NCBI RefSeq assembly: GCF_028583425.1
Contig: NC_072791.1
Location: forward strand, 194,532,311-194,596,310
Direction: 5' to 3'
From: Eublepharis macularius
Taxonomy: Eukaryota; Chordata; Lepidosauria; Squamata; Eublepharidae
DNA length: 64,000 nucleotides
The position numbers and the translations under genes are program-made. The stretch's first letter is position 1, and each line of letters opens with the position of its first letter. Positions 33,337 to 45,460 of the stretch are shown here, piece by piece. Under the pieces are notes generated by a model that was not told the DNA's origin, searched no databases, and worked only from the letters and a program-made list of their open reading frames with translations.

Positions 33337-35500
33337 CTTCAGAAAAGTAAACATAGTCTAAAACGATACCTTTCTGATCCAAATTCTTCTAAACCAAGAC
33401 AAGTTTTCAGTTATATGCTTTCAAACACAACCAGGATTGGCCCTGAAGGTCACTTTCTCAAGAATCTTATGGACTTAAGCTATGTGTAAGTAAAACAAAC
33501 AGTGCAGATCTTCCAGCCACTCAGACTTTTGATGAGATAATGAAATAATTGATCCCAATTCTCAATAAAATTAAACGACAGAACGGTAAAGGTATTCCTT
33601 CCAGTAGCTTCATACATAATAGTGGTTAGCACTTAAATTTATAAAGACCTTGCTCACTGCTTGTTAAAACACTGATATTTCTTCAGATTATTTTACTTGT
33701 TTTTAGGATAGACAATCCATTTTTAGGTGTTGTTTTCCATGACTACCAGGAACTCTGACTTGTAAACAACAAAGGATAGACCTCACAATGAAAGCAGACT
33801 GGATCATGGTCTGCAGTATGTGTGATGCAGATCAGATGAAATATAGCCTTATTTATGACTAACTGTGACCAAGTAAAGACTCTGAACCAAGGTTCACATC
33901 GCAGAAGTTGACTGCAAGCACCATGCTAGCCTTCAGCCCTTTTCAGTTTTACCACTGACTAACGCCAACCAGAGTTAAAATTAAACTGAGTACAGTCCTG
34001 AGTAGTTTATAAGGCATGAGTTTAAGCAAAGCTCTAAAAGTCAAGGGAGTGAACATTTGAATGCAATGGCAACAATCACATGCAACATTTAAAATGAGTT
34101 GTTAGTGTGAGGGAATCATACATGAGAAGGCAGGCTGAGAACATGGACAAGGGTAGTTTTAGCCAGAGGGCATCTGGAACAGCTACCCCAGGCCCTGTGC
34201 TGGGGGGAGAAACACGAGGAGCCTGGACCACCCCCTCAGCCCACTGTCCCAGCTGCTGCCCTGAAGCTCTCGTGATGGAGTCACCAGTGATTCTCCCCAC
34301 CCCAATAAGGAGGATACGGTGATCAGCTGTAGAATGGTGACCTCCCCCTCCAACTATGCTAAAACTGATTGCCCATGGTTCCTGACACTCTGGCAGCACT
34401 GAGCAGGGGATGATCAATTCTAGGGCAGTTGGAGAAGCCCCCTGAGTGATTCTGGAACCCCATCCTCCAGTTTTGCTCAGAGCCCCAGAATCACTAAACT
34501 CGCCCTTGAATATGTGCAAGCAAGTACCCCACCACCAAATCCAAGGCTTTGATTTTGTATTAAGCCTGAATCAGGCCATTGTAATTGCTCCCACATGGAT
34601 GTTTTACTCCAGCTTGGTATCCAAACCGGAGAGGGCTTCTTCCATACATCTGCACCATGTTGTTCCTGGATTGTCCAGTTTGCAGGTTTGACCCTCCTTT
34701 AATTCAATCTGTCCCAAATGACCTTTTGGGAAAGATCACAGTCAAAGAGTGTTTGAATGTTGTAGGGATGAGAAGATATTCTTGCAGGTCCTGCCCACAT
34801 TGCCACTATAACAATTACTTTTTTTTTTTAAGCCCTCGTGGCAAAGGGGAGGAAGAACAGCTGTGTGGAGTTGAGTCAAGGAAAGTGCAGATAAAACTGC
34901 TGTGTACAATGTCAATTGACTAAGTGAATGTCTCTGAGTTTCCAACAGCCATGAGGGCTACATGGAGAATCTTCACTGTGCAGAAGCAACCTATGTTAAG
35001 CACCGCAGCGGGCATCCAGACATGGGCTCTACCTCAAGAATGTACATTTATGTAATGCAAATTCATGTGATGAGTTCCTCTCAGGGTGTCATTTTTAGGC
35101 CAATTGCGGTGGAGATCTGGATAAAATCTGCTTTTCGGAATGGGTTTGTCATTGTCCCACTGCATATATGAAACAACCCTGATAGAGCCTGATGGGTTGT
35201 AGCCACTAAACAGAATGAATTCCATGTGGCTCCAAAGAAAGGTGAAAGGTCACCTTTCAAAAGGAACAGACATACATGAATGACCCTTAAAGACAAAACA
35301 GACACAAAGAGATGTGATAAAGCTTGATAAGAAGGATGCTGTAAGAAAAGGTTATACTTATAATTAGTAGAAGAGCACACAGGGAAGATAAGGCTGTGGT
35401 GGTTCAAGGAAAGCTTTGTTGCAATAATGTATTATGAGAATTTGGAGATGCTGTCCCAAAAATGAGGAACAAACCCATAGCAATGGAGTGGGAGGGAGGG

Positions 35501-36149
35501 AGGGTTGCCAGGCCCCCTCGATCTCCCAGCGGGAGATTGAGACCTGGCTCTTACCTGAAGGGGGGGGGTGCGTGCACTCCTGCAAGCGTGATGACGTCAC
35601 TGCTGGGAAGTGACGTCACCACGCAGCCTGTTTGGGCGCGGATCAGGCCCGTTGTGGGCCCCTGTGGAACACAGGAGCATTCCTGCGCTCCGCAAGGGCC
35701 CACAATGGTCCCGATCCGCACCCAAACGGGCCCAATCCGCGCCCATTTTGGCATGGACCGGGTCCGTTTCGGCATGGATTGGGCCCATTTTAGGCCCCTG
35801 TGGAGCGCGGGAATGTTCCTGCACTCCGCAGGGGCCCACAACGGGCCCAATCTGAGCCAAAACGGGTCCGATCCGTGCCCATTTTAGCATGGATCGGGCC
35901 CATTTTGGCGCGGATTGGGCCCGTTGTGGGCCCCTGTGGAGTGCAGGAACGCTCCCACGCTCCACAGGGGCCCTGATCCAGGCCAAAACAGGCCTGATCC
36001 TGGCGGTTGCTGTGCGCGGGGGGGCGCAGCACCACAGTGGGGCGCACATGGAAGGTGTGCGCCCCCCTCGCTGGCCAGGGAGGGAGGGGCGAGGGTGGCA
36101 GGGTGGGGGCGGGGGATCCCCTGCCCCCACCGGGGGTCTGGCAGCCCTA
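35501..36149. mobile_element. GC-rich DNA element with three iterated hairpins
   Basis: Ends AGGGTTGCCAG and CTGGCAGCCCT are inverted. The interior is very GC-rich and has three similar palindromic blocks beginning near 35657, 35793 and 35928 (GGCCCCTGTGGA, then CAGGGGCCC), spaced about 135 bp apart and separated by GGCCCGATCC-type text. Long overlapping open frames on both strands result from composition and internal symmetry, not from genes. Confidence 0.65.
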
Positions 36150-36799
36150 GAGGGGGGACTGGACCCAGGAAGAATACGTAAGCCACCTTTTCTGAGTTTC
36201 TTGCTTTTTAAACTAGTTTTTAGTCATTCTCGAGTCCTTGTAACTACAATGATAGAAAACGGAATGAGCAAATTTCTGTCACTGAAAATGAAGATATAAC
36301 TTTATACACCAGCTAAGTTAGAAATTACACTTTTTATGTTGTTCAATCAATAGAAGAAATTTAGTTTTGATAGGAATGTACTGCATACATTTCAATTTCT
36401 CCCCAAATTTCCATTTAAAAAAAAAACCTGGGGGAAATGCCCCCCACCCCCTCCGGTATGGCTTCAGAATTTCCAGAAATGTTGTATCTGTGTGCGGGCC
36501 TAGGGAACGGATTGGTCAAAATAACTGGTTAGCACTGGGAAAGAAACAAGATCTATAGTCCAGTTCTAAACCAAGTTACAAACTACTAAGGCAATTGCCT
36601 GACAGCAATTAGAAGCAGGTCTTTTCAGAATCCTTCTCTTGTCTATTCAGTGGGACTTGCTTCCAGGAGATTGTTTTTAGGATTACGTTGTCAAAAGGAT
36701 TTAATTCTGTTTAGGATTCCTGTGCTGAACATCTAATTGAATAAAACTCACACTGAATCACAGCCAGATTTAGGGATAAACTAAGTAAGCTAGAGTTTA

Positions 36800-36960
36800 T
36801 TATGAGAGTTTATCATTTATTTTAAAAATTTCTATCCCTTCCAGTCTAATCAGGGCCACCAAGGTAGCTAATAATTAAAAACAGAACAGTATGAAAACAA
36901 GTTAAATAACCATAATGAAAATACACACTCACACAAATAGACATTAATACAATTATAATG
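36800..36960 (-). mobile_element. L2-type LINE 3' tail fragment
   Basis: TTTATTTTAAAAATTTCTATCCC followed by CAGGGCCACCAAGG and an A-rich run matches the reversed L2 tail style. Low information. Confidence 0.35.
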
Positions 36961-37606
36961 TGGAGGGCACTAAAAACAGGCAGTGATGCACCTACCCTCA
37001 AAGAAACCTCTGGACCCCAGGAGATTTGAAAAATCATAATTCAGTCTCAAATATAACATTTTTGAGCAAGGAGACTGAACGATCGGTGGCGGGACGGCTC
37101 CAAGGATTCTTGGATGAAGTTGCCTGGAGACCCATCTGTCCCCCTCCATTATTTCCTGCCAGTAAAGATCTACCTGTTTCATCTGATGTTCCCTCACTGA
37201 TGTTCCTTCCCGTGTATTCATTTTGTTTAATTGTTTCAGCTATATTATAATTTTCCTTGAGTCTTTGCATATGTGCAAAAACAGATTTATATTTTCAGCA
37301 GATTTTCTCTGAAAATAATCAAGCATTCATTTTTATCATACAGGGCCATCTTAGACATAGTTTAGGGCCTTATGTCACAATTAATCAATTCAGATACTTT
37401 CTGAAATAGTTACAGGTTTATTATGTAGCTTAAAACTCTGTTGTCTTGGTGTACAAATATGAAAGCCAAGATCCCGATAACCAAAAATGCAGTAGTTGCC
37501 ATTTTAAATTTTTTCATTTGTACACAGAGGCGACTTCTCATAGTGATTGGAGTTTCACATTCTTTTCTCTCACATTTTACCTTTCAGAATGAGGGAAAAG
37601 GCTTAC

Positions 37607-37739
37607 CTGTTTGATCCGGGCATTTGCCTTGGGCAATAGGTTGGTGGATAAAACAGAGGGTAACTGGGAGCAGCAAAGTTCTGGGAAGGGATTTGGGATG
37701 GAGGAGAGTTTTAGTACATCAAGCTCTGTTTCAGTTCTC
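37607..37739 (-). CDS. GRB14: GRB14 exon 2 (proline-motif region)
   Basis: On the minus strand the acceptor (TCTTTCAATGCAG) and donor (CAG|GTAAGC) are both good. The exon is 133 nt: its first base completes an Arg codon begun in exon 1, followed by 44 codons ending in phase 0. It encodes SIPNPFPELCCSQ and then LSTNLLPKANARIKQ, the conserved segment just before the RA domain in GRB14 and relatives. The PNPFPEL core is the BPS-distant proline motif shared with GRB7 and GRB10. Joining to exon 3 gives [10 protein letters not shown], continuous with the family. Flanking intron is AT-rich. Identity is nearly certain. Confidence 0.95.
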
Positions 37740-38674
37740 CTGCATTGAAAGAAGAGAATATATGGTGCCTAAGAATAATCATCTAAATTCAGATCAGAAT
37801 TAAATGGTATAAAACTAAGATTTTTGCAAGGAAAACATTTTATCCCCCCAACAATTAAAAAAAAAAAAACTTGAAATTTTGGAGGGAAATGCTCATTTTT
37901 GGATTGACTAAAGCCAATGGTGGCTCTCCCCTCCACAAATCTGTCTAATTCCATGAGGTAATAAACCATTTAATAGAACAAGTTTTCACCATTCAAAAGT
38001 TTAACAACATCCAAATATGCTTCTAGTCCTATTGTGACTTTATGAGACTGTTTCTGCCCAAGTAACACAAGTTCTTCTGGTTTCTACAAAAACTGGGTTT
38101 TCAATTTTCAGCTTTTCTTTTTTCATACCTCCCAGGATGGCAAAAATTACAGTACATGTGCTAAGATAGCATAGGATACAGTAGTTCATCCCTCCCCCTC
38201 CTCTTTAATAGAAGATATATTTGAAAATTTGCTTGTTGAAAACTAAGAGAGCAATCTTGAGCAGGTCTACTCTAATCTTGAGCAGGTCCACTCTTCTCAA
38301 TAATGCTTACTCCCAGGAAAGTGTTTGTAGGATTGCTCTGTAAGGCATTTACACTTCTAAATTTCATAAATATGCCAAATGGTGCAATGTATATGCTAAT
38401 ACATAGCTTACTCTTGATAATACAATATTACATATATTTCAGTATTTTCCAAAGTGCACACACACACTATGGCTTCCAAGTTTCCAGAAATTTTACATAT
38501 CTTCCTAAAAGGTTAGAATCCATCCACTTTACTTCAGTGGGCATCCTGGTAGACTGGGGAATAGCGCCCGTATCTCCCTATCCCAGTCTGCCACTCTAAT
38601 CACTGTTACACTGGTTCCTACTGGATCCTCAAGACCTTGCAAGGTTAAAAGTTCCACTTATTTGGAGGGGTTTT

Positions 38675-38880
38675 TTGTTTGTTTTGATATTTATATTCTA
38701 CTTTCCTCCCCAATAGTCCTCCTTCGCTGTATTTATCTTCACAACAACACTGTGAAGTACGTGAGGCTGAAGGACTGACTGGGCCAACTTCCCGTGGCAG
38801 CAAGTTTCAATGGCAGAGCAGGGTTTCGAACCTGGGTCTTCCAGATTCCAGCCCCATGAGACAACACTGGCTCCCTGAAA
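38675..38880 (-). mobile_element. MIR-like SINE
   Basis: It holds CTTCACAACAACACTGTGAAG and the reversed B-box GGTTTCGAACCTGGGTCTTCC. Confidence 0.6.
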
Positions 38881-39209
38881 TCAATGTATCTTATTTTCAA
38901 AGAATTGGTTTATTAAGATCAGAACCACATTGTTTAACACCAGGAAGATATACTTGGAAGTAAGCTCTGCTCTGTTTTAATATGTCTTATTCTGAAATAT
39001 ATTTTATGATAGCAACTTCAGTTCGGGAGTAAGTCCCATTAAATTTACTTCTAAATTACCATATTTACCAGAAACAGCCCTGAATGTAAGATGCACTCAC
39101 TCAAATAAGTTATATATAAAAAGTTTTTAAAATAACTATGATATTTGTATGTAAATATAAAATGCACCCCCCCTTTTCTTCTTTGAGAGCACAACTAGGA
39201 AAATAACTT

Positions 39210-39440
39210 TGTATTTATTTACTTCATTTATACCCTACCTTTCTCTCCAATGGGGCCCAAAACAGCTTATATTGCTCTCCTCTCCTCCAATTTTATCCTG
39301 ACAACAACCCTGTGAGGTAGGTTATGCTAAGCCTGCATGACTGGCCAAAGATCACCTGTTGGGCTTCCATAGCAGAGTGGAGATTTGAACCAAAGTTTCC
39401 CAGATCCTAGTCCAACACTCTAACCACTACACCATGCAAA
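39210..39440 (-). mobile_element. MIR-like SINE
   Basis: It holds CCTTTCTCTCCAATGGGGCC, CTGACAACAACCCTGTGAGG, AGATTTGAACCAAAG and TCTAACCACTACACCATGC, a well-preserved copy. Confidence 0.7.
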
Positions 39441-40595
39441 TACAATATTATACAGAGAATCCTACCCAGAGTTCGATCACAGGTTCATATGCAAGATCTG
39501 AAGCTCCATTAAAAATGTGGCCTCTTTGAGCACCCTTCAGGCGGAGGAGGGGGATTTAAATGTGAAAGCATCTTGAGCTGACAAGATCAGACTGTGTATT
39601 AAAAAGCAGCCCACAAATACAAAGAATTTACTGAACCTTCCAGAAAAATAAATTCAGGTGACCCATAGTGACTGACTGGATTCTATACAACAGTTATCAT
39701 TTAACCACTTTCCACTTTCACTAGCCTCTTTGCGAGGCAGCTGATATGTCAAGAATGTTTATGGACCATAAAGAGAGTTCCTTCAAAAGAAACTACCTAC
39801 ATTCCTTGAGGTAGTTAATTTGAGAGAACATTAGTAGATGTTTAAAGTTGAGCCATACAATTCAAAGAAAGCTTACCTTTCAAGCTTGGGTGTCCAGTAA
39901 TCCACCTAAGAAGATACCCTCAGGCAATTTAAATTATAGGTAAAGGCTCACAGCTGTGCCTGTTTACTCAGAAGTAAATCTCATTGTGCTTAGTAAGGCA
40001 TACTCCTGTGAATAGGAGAACACAGCTCCAGCCTCCCAAGCAGAAAAAGGGGAAATCGAACAATGCTGCCTCAGTTCGCTTCAAAAGCGATCATTACGTT
40101 CAACCCCCATATATTGTTCTTTCCCAGAAGATTCTTTCATTACCAGCATTTTGTTAAATGGAAACCCAAAATGTCAAAAGCTAATAGCCTTTATTCCCCA
40201 GACAAGATCATAAAGTTTAAAGAAGCCACTGAAATAATAAACTTTTACAAAGCAACAGTCATTGATCCGTTCTACAGAATATTTTCAATCCGATTTTTAC
40301 TTCCAAAGGTAAATTCCACATTGTATTTCAGAGGTCTGTTTAGAATATTTACATAGCTACCACACACACAAGGGTAACGGAACGGCAAAACCCCTCTTCC
40401 CAATGGCTCAAATATTTGATTCGACTCCCCTCTAGTTGTGATGCTGGCTGTGAGCAAAATATGCCTATTCATCTGGGCCAGAGAGAGATCATCTGTTCCA
40501 AATAATGGCCCATTCATTTGTTCTACTGAGTTTCAGGATCACTTTACCTTATGGATCAGTATGAGCTTGCACTACTTTTCTTGTTCATCATAATT

Positions 40596-40614
40596 TGTGT
40601 GTGTGTGTGTGTGT
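40596..40614. repeat. TG microsatellite
   Basis: About nine uninterrupted TG units. Confidence 0.9.
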
Positions 40615-41242
40615 TTTATTCTTTTAAATTCTGAAAGCCACCCAGAATACTTTTCTTTCTTTGCTCAAAACAAGCTCCTGAATAAGTAAAATTTGGTGCC
40701 TAGGGGACCTTCTATCCTAAAGGCTCCTTCTACAGGAGGAATGGATAGGAGAGGCAGCTGGAACTCTTATCTGAATTAAAACATTCTTTGCTCATTTGGG
40801 TCCTCTCTCAGGGGACCCCTCTCAAAGGCCCTTCCAGAGCCTTTGCCCTGCCACGCTCGCTGCTTAAAACTTTGAATTAATCAAGCCTCAGCAGGGCAAA
40901 GGCTCCGAAGGGGAGACAGTCCAGCAGGCCAGAATATGCGGAGGGTTGTGAAAGAATTCGTCTCCTCTGGACGATCTCCGTCGGCTCTTCATTTAAAACT
41001 ACGCTTCCCGGCTAACATTGCTTCTCCCGACACATGAAGAACATGTGTCAGAAATCTTATGCAGAGCGACTCTCCGAAAACCTGCCCTATCGAATCAGAC
41101 CATCTAGGCCAGCGTCTGGATTTCCAGAAAAGACCAGGCAGTGACTTTGTAAAAGTTTACAAGCAAGGTATCAAGGCACCAGCCCTCCCCTGCTGTTTAT
41201 CCCCAAGCGTCCATTGCTCAGAGAGACTTCTTCTGCACATGG

Positions 41243-41299
41243 AGGTTTCACCCAACGCATTTCAAAAAGCGGGGAGGTTTCACCCAACGCATTTCTTCC
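41243..41299. repeat. Short tandem duplication near exon 1 donor
   Basis: GGTTTCACCCAACGCATTTC occurs twice in succession, separated by AAAAAGCGGGGA, within intron 1 just downstream of GRB14 exon 1. Confidence 0.85.
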
Positions 41300-41329
41300 T
41301 CCTTTAGGTTTGGGCCCTTTCCCTTAGAG

Positions 41330-41710
41330 GGCCAGGCTCACCTGTTCTCCTTGACTGGCACCCCGGGAGACACCCAGGAGGAGAAGGCGAGCTGCTCCCC
41401 CACGCCGCGGCTCCTCGCCGCCGAGAATGCGCGGCGTTCCGTTGCAGCGCTGCTCTGCAAGCCCGGCAACGAAGTAGCCATCGTCCCTCCTGCTGCTGCT
41501 GCTCTAAAGAGCCATCCTCCACCGGCAGCCGGTCACGCGGCCGGAGAGTCAGCGGATCTCTGCCGCGGAGGGCGAGCAAGCGCTAGGCACACCTTCGTTG
41601 CTGCGAGCCGGCAAGAGCCCCACGTGCGGCGTTTCTGGGAAGGGGCGGAGCAGCCGGAAAAGCCACCAAGGTAACCCCTGGCCCGGGGAGGGGATCCGAT
41701 TGAGGGGGAT
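41330..41710. promoter_or_regulatory. GRB14: CpG island, GRB14 promoter region
   Basis: The segment is dense in CpG and GC in an otherwise AT-rich, CpG-poor setting, and it covers GRB14 exon 1 and about 230 bp upstream. A GC box (GGGGCGGAG) lies near 41642-41650. No TATA box is evident, as usual for island promoters. On the plus strand CCACCAAG|GTAACC at about 41671 could serve as a splice donor for a divergent non-coding transcript. Confidence 0.75.
41342..41481 (-). CDS. GRB14: GRB14 exon 1 coding part (start codon)
   Basis: The ATG at 41479-41481 has a strong Kozak context (A at -3, G at +4). It opens 46 codons plus AG, ending at a GTGAGC donor. The first residues MATSLPGLQSSAA resemble the N-terminus of mammalian GRB14, which also begins with a TSL-containing stretch. 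The remainder (ERRAFSAARSRGVGEQ, then VSPGVPVKEN) is poorly conserved and shorter than I would expect for mammals. The AG joins G of exon 2 to give Arg, so phase agrees. It sits in the CpG island. The call rests on phase, location, Kozak and short similarity. Confidence 0.82.
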
Positions 41711-41949
41711 TCAGGGGCGTGGTCAGGTGGGGAAGGGGGGGGGTCTGTGGAGGTCATTGGGGTGGCTGGAATCGCACTCTTGCTCTGCATTGACACAGAA
41801 TCTAGACCCGCACTGGATTCCAAACGCTCACATCATGGAGGCAGGTTGCGTTTTTTCGAGGCGTAGGTCGCTTTGCGCAACCCAAATTGAATTCTGCTTA
41901 CTCGGAAGTAAATCCCCCGCGTTTAAGAGGACTTACTCCCTAGTAGGTG

Positions 41950-42187
41950 ATACTTTCAGGTAGGTAGTTTCAGTAGCACCGCAGGATTTGAGTCCAGTAG
42001 TACCTCGGAGATCAATTAGATTTTGACAGTATGAGCTTTCCAGAATCAAAACTCCCTTCTTCAGATACCATATCGGATGGTACCTATCTGAAGAGGGGAG
42101 CTTTGATTCTCCAAAGCTCATACCACCTTAGAGACCATATCTTGTTGGTCTCTAAGGTGGTACTGGACTCAAATCCTGCTGTCCTTA
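41950..42187. mobile_element. Older palindromic element of the hammerhead-like family
   Basis: Two imperfect inverted arms (TTTGAGTCCAGTAGTACC on the left, GGTACTGGACTCAAATCC on the right) enclose a CTGAAGA, stem, (G/C)AAAGCTCATAC layout on each strand. The minus-strand arm retains GAAA; the plus-strand arm has CAAA. It lies about 500 bp upstream of the GRB14 start codon. Confidence 0.6.
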
Positions 42188-42189
42188 GT

Positions 42190-44180
42190 CGGTGAGTTTA
42201 AGATTGTAGTCATGTCCGGCTATTGTTCTTTGGGGTCTGGAATCAGCCTTACTGAACTGTTTAGATTGTACGTTGAGGATCGAACAGATCCACAGCCAAA
42301 TCCAATGTAGATCTACTCAAAAATAAGGTACTTTCAGTTTAAGGGTACTTACTCCAAGGTAACTATATGTAGGACTGCAGACTTTGTCATCCTCTGTATC
42401 TGAGGCCATTTTTTGGAGGCAAAAGTCATTAAATTATTCCGTTTGACCTGATTTGGTAGATTTAAAAAAAAATCATTTGGGGCTGAATTAGACATTGCCA
42501 AAAAAAAGACAGGCAAGAAACTCAATCAACCCAAACCTGTAAAGATAATGGAACATTTTCTAGACATGTTCATTAGATGTGTGTTGCACACAAAGCAAGG
42601 GCCTTCTGCTAGTGTCAAAGGGGGAGACCCCTGCCAATGTCTCTAACGTACAAGTAGTGCAACTGGTTAGGAGATGGTTTTTAATGCACATATGAAATAT
42701 CTGCAGGCTGTAGATTCTCATAGCATTGTCTGTGGGAGCTCTTTGTGTGAAATGTGTGTGGGGGGAGCACTGCAGAGAATGAGAATGCTCTTCATGTATG
42801 GCGCAGCTCAACTCTTGTGTGAGCTCGGAGTACCCCTGTGCTACTCCTGGAGGGTTGAATCTGGGGCAGCATTTCTGCAAGCACAGGGACTAACATCTAC
42901 GGAGTACAATTTTCTCAGTGTCCTCTTCCCTCAGTAGCCTGCTGTTCCTAAGCGGAGTTAGGGGGCATTTTGGGTTCCCACAGGAAAGGGGTAGAGCCAA
43001 GAAAGTCCCATTCTGTGAATGGAAGTGCTTGCTCTGCACTGGATCCAACCCAGACTCTAGACTGGAACACCAGAATCCAGATCTAGGAATGGATGGCATG
43101 TCGCTCAACTGGTGACTCTTCATCTCTAGTGCATCTACATTCCATAATAGGCATCTCAAGGCACATGTCAACCCTTCAACAGAGAAACATTGCATATGGG
43201 TACACATATGTATTCAGATGCGCCGGCTACAGCATGGTGACCACATGGCTGCCTGTGTTAAGGAAATGACACGTTTGCCCCAAGTCTGGAGGTTATAGAA
43301 AATACTAACCTTGATGAACAGGTGATTTGATTTGACAGTTCTTTATAGCCACCTTGAAACCAAGGAGAGAAGATGGGATATACATATTGTAAATAAATGA
43401 ATTAAAGATCATATTGCAGGTGGCATTTGGTACTCTATGTTAATCCCAAAAGGTGTTCAAAGTTTTAGCATTTGTTGATTATGTAACACAGTATTTAAAA
43501 TGTGTCACTTCACTGTTGAGGCTGAGACTAGAAAATTCTTTATAGTAACTTCATAAATTGCCGTTCTGAATGTGGGCAAAAAAAATCAGTGGCTTTTTTT
43601 GCATGTGTCACTAATTAGATTGTACAAAATGAAGCCATAAAGATGCTGGGTACCCCCTTCACTACTACAACATCATTTAGAAAGCAATTACTTTTAAAGC
43701 CAAAACACACAAAAGGCACCAGCACTTATATTCATCATTTCTCTCACACAAGTAGACAATCGCTGTTTGCCACTTTGCAGCAAATTGGAAACATTATAAG
43801 GCCCGATAACATCTTAAGTGTTCGGTGTAACATATTTTACAGCCCTACGGATAGCTTTACTGTAATGAGTTGAAGTAGAGTGTGTGTGTAACATGCCTCA
43901 TTTCAAGGCACTGCAACCACTACACTGCAGCAGCAGTTCCTGAAGATGGAGGATTGGGAGAGAAAAATATGTGCCACGCTAACATCTTTATACGAAAAGT
44001 GGGATGCAACGCAAATACTTAGATTTAAGGAGTTGGATCTGAAGTTGATGTTCTGTTGGTGTTGGAGGAGGGGAGGGCAGTCTTTGCCTCCTTCCCACTG
44101 CATATCCATCAGTTGTCCTCTCCAAACAGTTCCTGAGGGTCCTTTGAGCAGAATATCAAAGAGCCCAATGTCATAGATCC
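42190..44180. other. Intergenic, no gene seen
   Basis: Apart from palindromic MITE text near 42290-42380, I see no exon, RNA gene or classifiable element. Short frames here lack codon structure and homology. Confidence 0.5.
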
Positions 44181-44183
44181 AGA

Positions 44184-44393
44184 GGAGTTAGCCGTGTAAG
44201 TCTGTACTAGCAAAATAGTAAAGAGTCCAGTAGCACCTTTAAGACTAACCAACTTTACTGGAGCATAAGCTTTCGAGAACCACAGTTCTCTTCATCAGAT
44301 GCAGCTGACGAAGAGAACTGTGATTCTCGAAAGTTTATGCTCCAGTAAAGTTGGTTAGTCTTAAAGGTGCTACTGGACTCTTTACTAAAGAGT
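44184..44393. mobile_element. Palindromic element with hammerhead-like cores
   Basis: It has the same architecture as 27938-28180. On the plus strand CTGACGA is at 44305-44311, with a GAGAA/TTCTC stem and GAAA at 44329-44332. The left arm carries CTGATGA and GAAA in reverse. The flanks share AAAGAG(C/T)CCAAT, which may be its target duplication. Confidence 0.7.
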
Positions 44394-44611
44394 CCAATAT
44401 GAGCTGCAGCAGGAGGGGAAGGACATGAGGTCTTGGTCTGCCAGCTTCACGCTACTGACGGTGCTTTGGATCCAGCCCACAAATATTAGCGGCCTGTTTT
44501 ACATATCACAACACCAATAAATAACAGATTGTTACAAGTGGGAGCCTGCAAGAAACTTGTAAGGCTGGGGGATGGTGATAGCAACAGGAGGAGATCAGGG
44601 GGGCTGGCAGT

Positions 44612-44815
44612 AGGGTTGCCAGACTCCAGGTGGTGGCTGGAGATCTCCTGGAATTACAACTGATCTCCAGGCCATAGAGATCCCTGGAGAAAATGGCTGC
44701 TTTGGAGGGTGGGCTCTATGGGATTATACCCTGTGCAGGTCCCTCCCCACCCTGAACCCTGCCCTCTCCAGGCCCCACCCCAAAAATCTCCAGGAATTTC
44801 CCAACCTGGAGCTGG
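44612..44815. mobile_element. MITE with AGGGTTGCCAG end
   Basis: It starts TAGGGTTGCCAGACTCCAGG, contains CTGGAGATCTCCTGGAATTAC and GGAGAAAATGGCTGCTTTGG, and ends in a degraded inverted end (CCCAACCTGGAGCTGG). It belongs with the 9476-9772 and 35501-36149 elements by its left end. Confidence 0.65.
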
Positions 44816-44819
44816 TGAT

Positions 44820-45460
44820 GACTGTGGGGACTCTGCACTAGGGGAAGGGAGCAAAGGCGATGCTGAGAGCCATGCTGTGCCTGGGAGGCGGTGGCAGCAA
44901 TGGGGTGGAGGGATCCCACTCCCCCTGCCTATGCGTCCTCCCCTCTCCCCCCTTCTCTTTTCCCCCTGTTTTCTGTTATTGCTCTTTGTCCCTCTGCCCC
45001 TTCTCTGCCCCTTCTGTTACTTGCCTTCTTGCAGAGGTCGAGAGTCGGGGAGCTGTGCTTCAGCTGGCCTGGCGGTGATGAAGCTGGAGGCTGCAGCAGG
45101 CCAAGTGGGGAGAGGCGAGGCCCATTCCCAGCCCCCTGACACAGTTTCACTGCTGGTTTCAGCAGCTGCCATCAACTGGGGAGGGCCCTACCTTTTTGGC
45201 AGCGGCAGCATGCAGCTTCTTACCAGGCTTTTTCCTTCCCTCTGGCCAGGCTATTGGGAATGCTCCTGGCGTTGCCTGGATCCCACAGGGCTGTCCATTT
45301 GACCATAGAGGGAAGGGCAGCAGCGGCTCTCTCCTCAGTAACCTGCCTGTTTCCATGCTGGCCAGGAACAGGAGGAGGTGAGCTGCAGCGGCAAGACTCT
45401 GTGCACATGCAGACAACAGCTTCTCTACTTTGGGGGATTTAAAACCCCTTCCTTTTTTCC
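44820..45460. other. GC-rich intergenic stretch, unclassified
   Basis: The composition is raised and long frames occur on both strands, but they are low-complexity (Pro/Ser/Leu-rich), lack splice context, and overlap one another. It could be a repeat of unknown class. Confidence 0.4.

Larger units (their letters stand above)
2960..37606 (-). other. GRB14: GRB14 intron 2
   Basis: This 34.6 kb intron is bounded by the donor CAG|GTAAGC of exon 2 and the acceptor TTACAG of exon 3. It is filled with transposable elements listed separately. Unlisted stretches within it (about 9.8-10.7, 11.2-12.4, 13.2-14.1, 14.3-19.5, 20.6-23.5, 23.8-24.6, 31.8-32.6, 33.4-35.4 and 36.2-37.6 kb) show no convincing exon, RNA gene or classifiable repeat on reading. 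I did not attempt splice-site scoring throughout, so small unannotated exons cannot be excluded. Confidence 0.85.
37740..41341 (-). other. GRB14: GRB14 intron 1
   Basis: This 3.6 kb intron has donor GTGAGC next to exon 1 and acceptor AATGCAG next to exon 2. It contains two MIR-like SINEs and palindromic MITE traces near 38255-38340, 38935-39060 and 39945-40030. The stretch 40040-41230 shows only a TG microsatellite and nothing else I can name. Confidence 0.8.

Noticed and set aside
35462..36299. Many overlapping 80-177 aa frames on both strands
   Set aside because: They follow the GC-rich iterated hairpins of the transposable element; the protein text repeats with the DNA repeats and matches nothing.
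40063..40356. 97-aa plus-strand frame in GRB14 intron 1
   Set aside because: No similarity, no splice context and AT-rich codon use; it is a chance frame.
41598..41963. Plus-strand frame of 121 aa in the CpG island
   Set aside because: CpG islands lack stop codons by composition; the frame crosses a likely splice donor and has no recognisable domain.
44709..45302. Plus-strand frame of 197 aa
   Set aside because: It begins inside a MITE, is low-complexity, and competes with several equally long frames on both strands.
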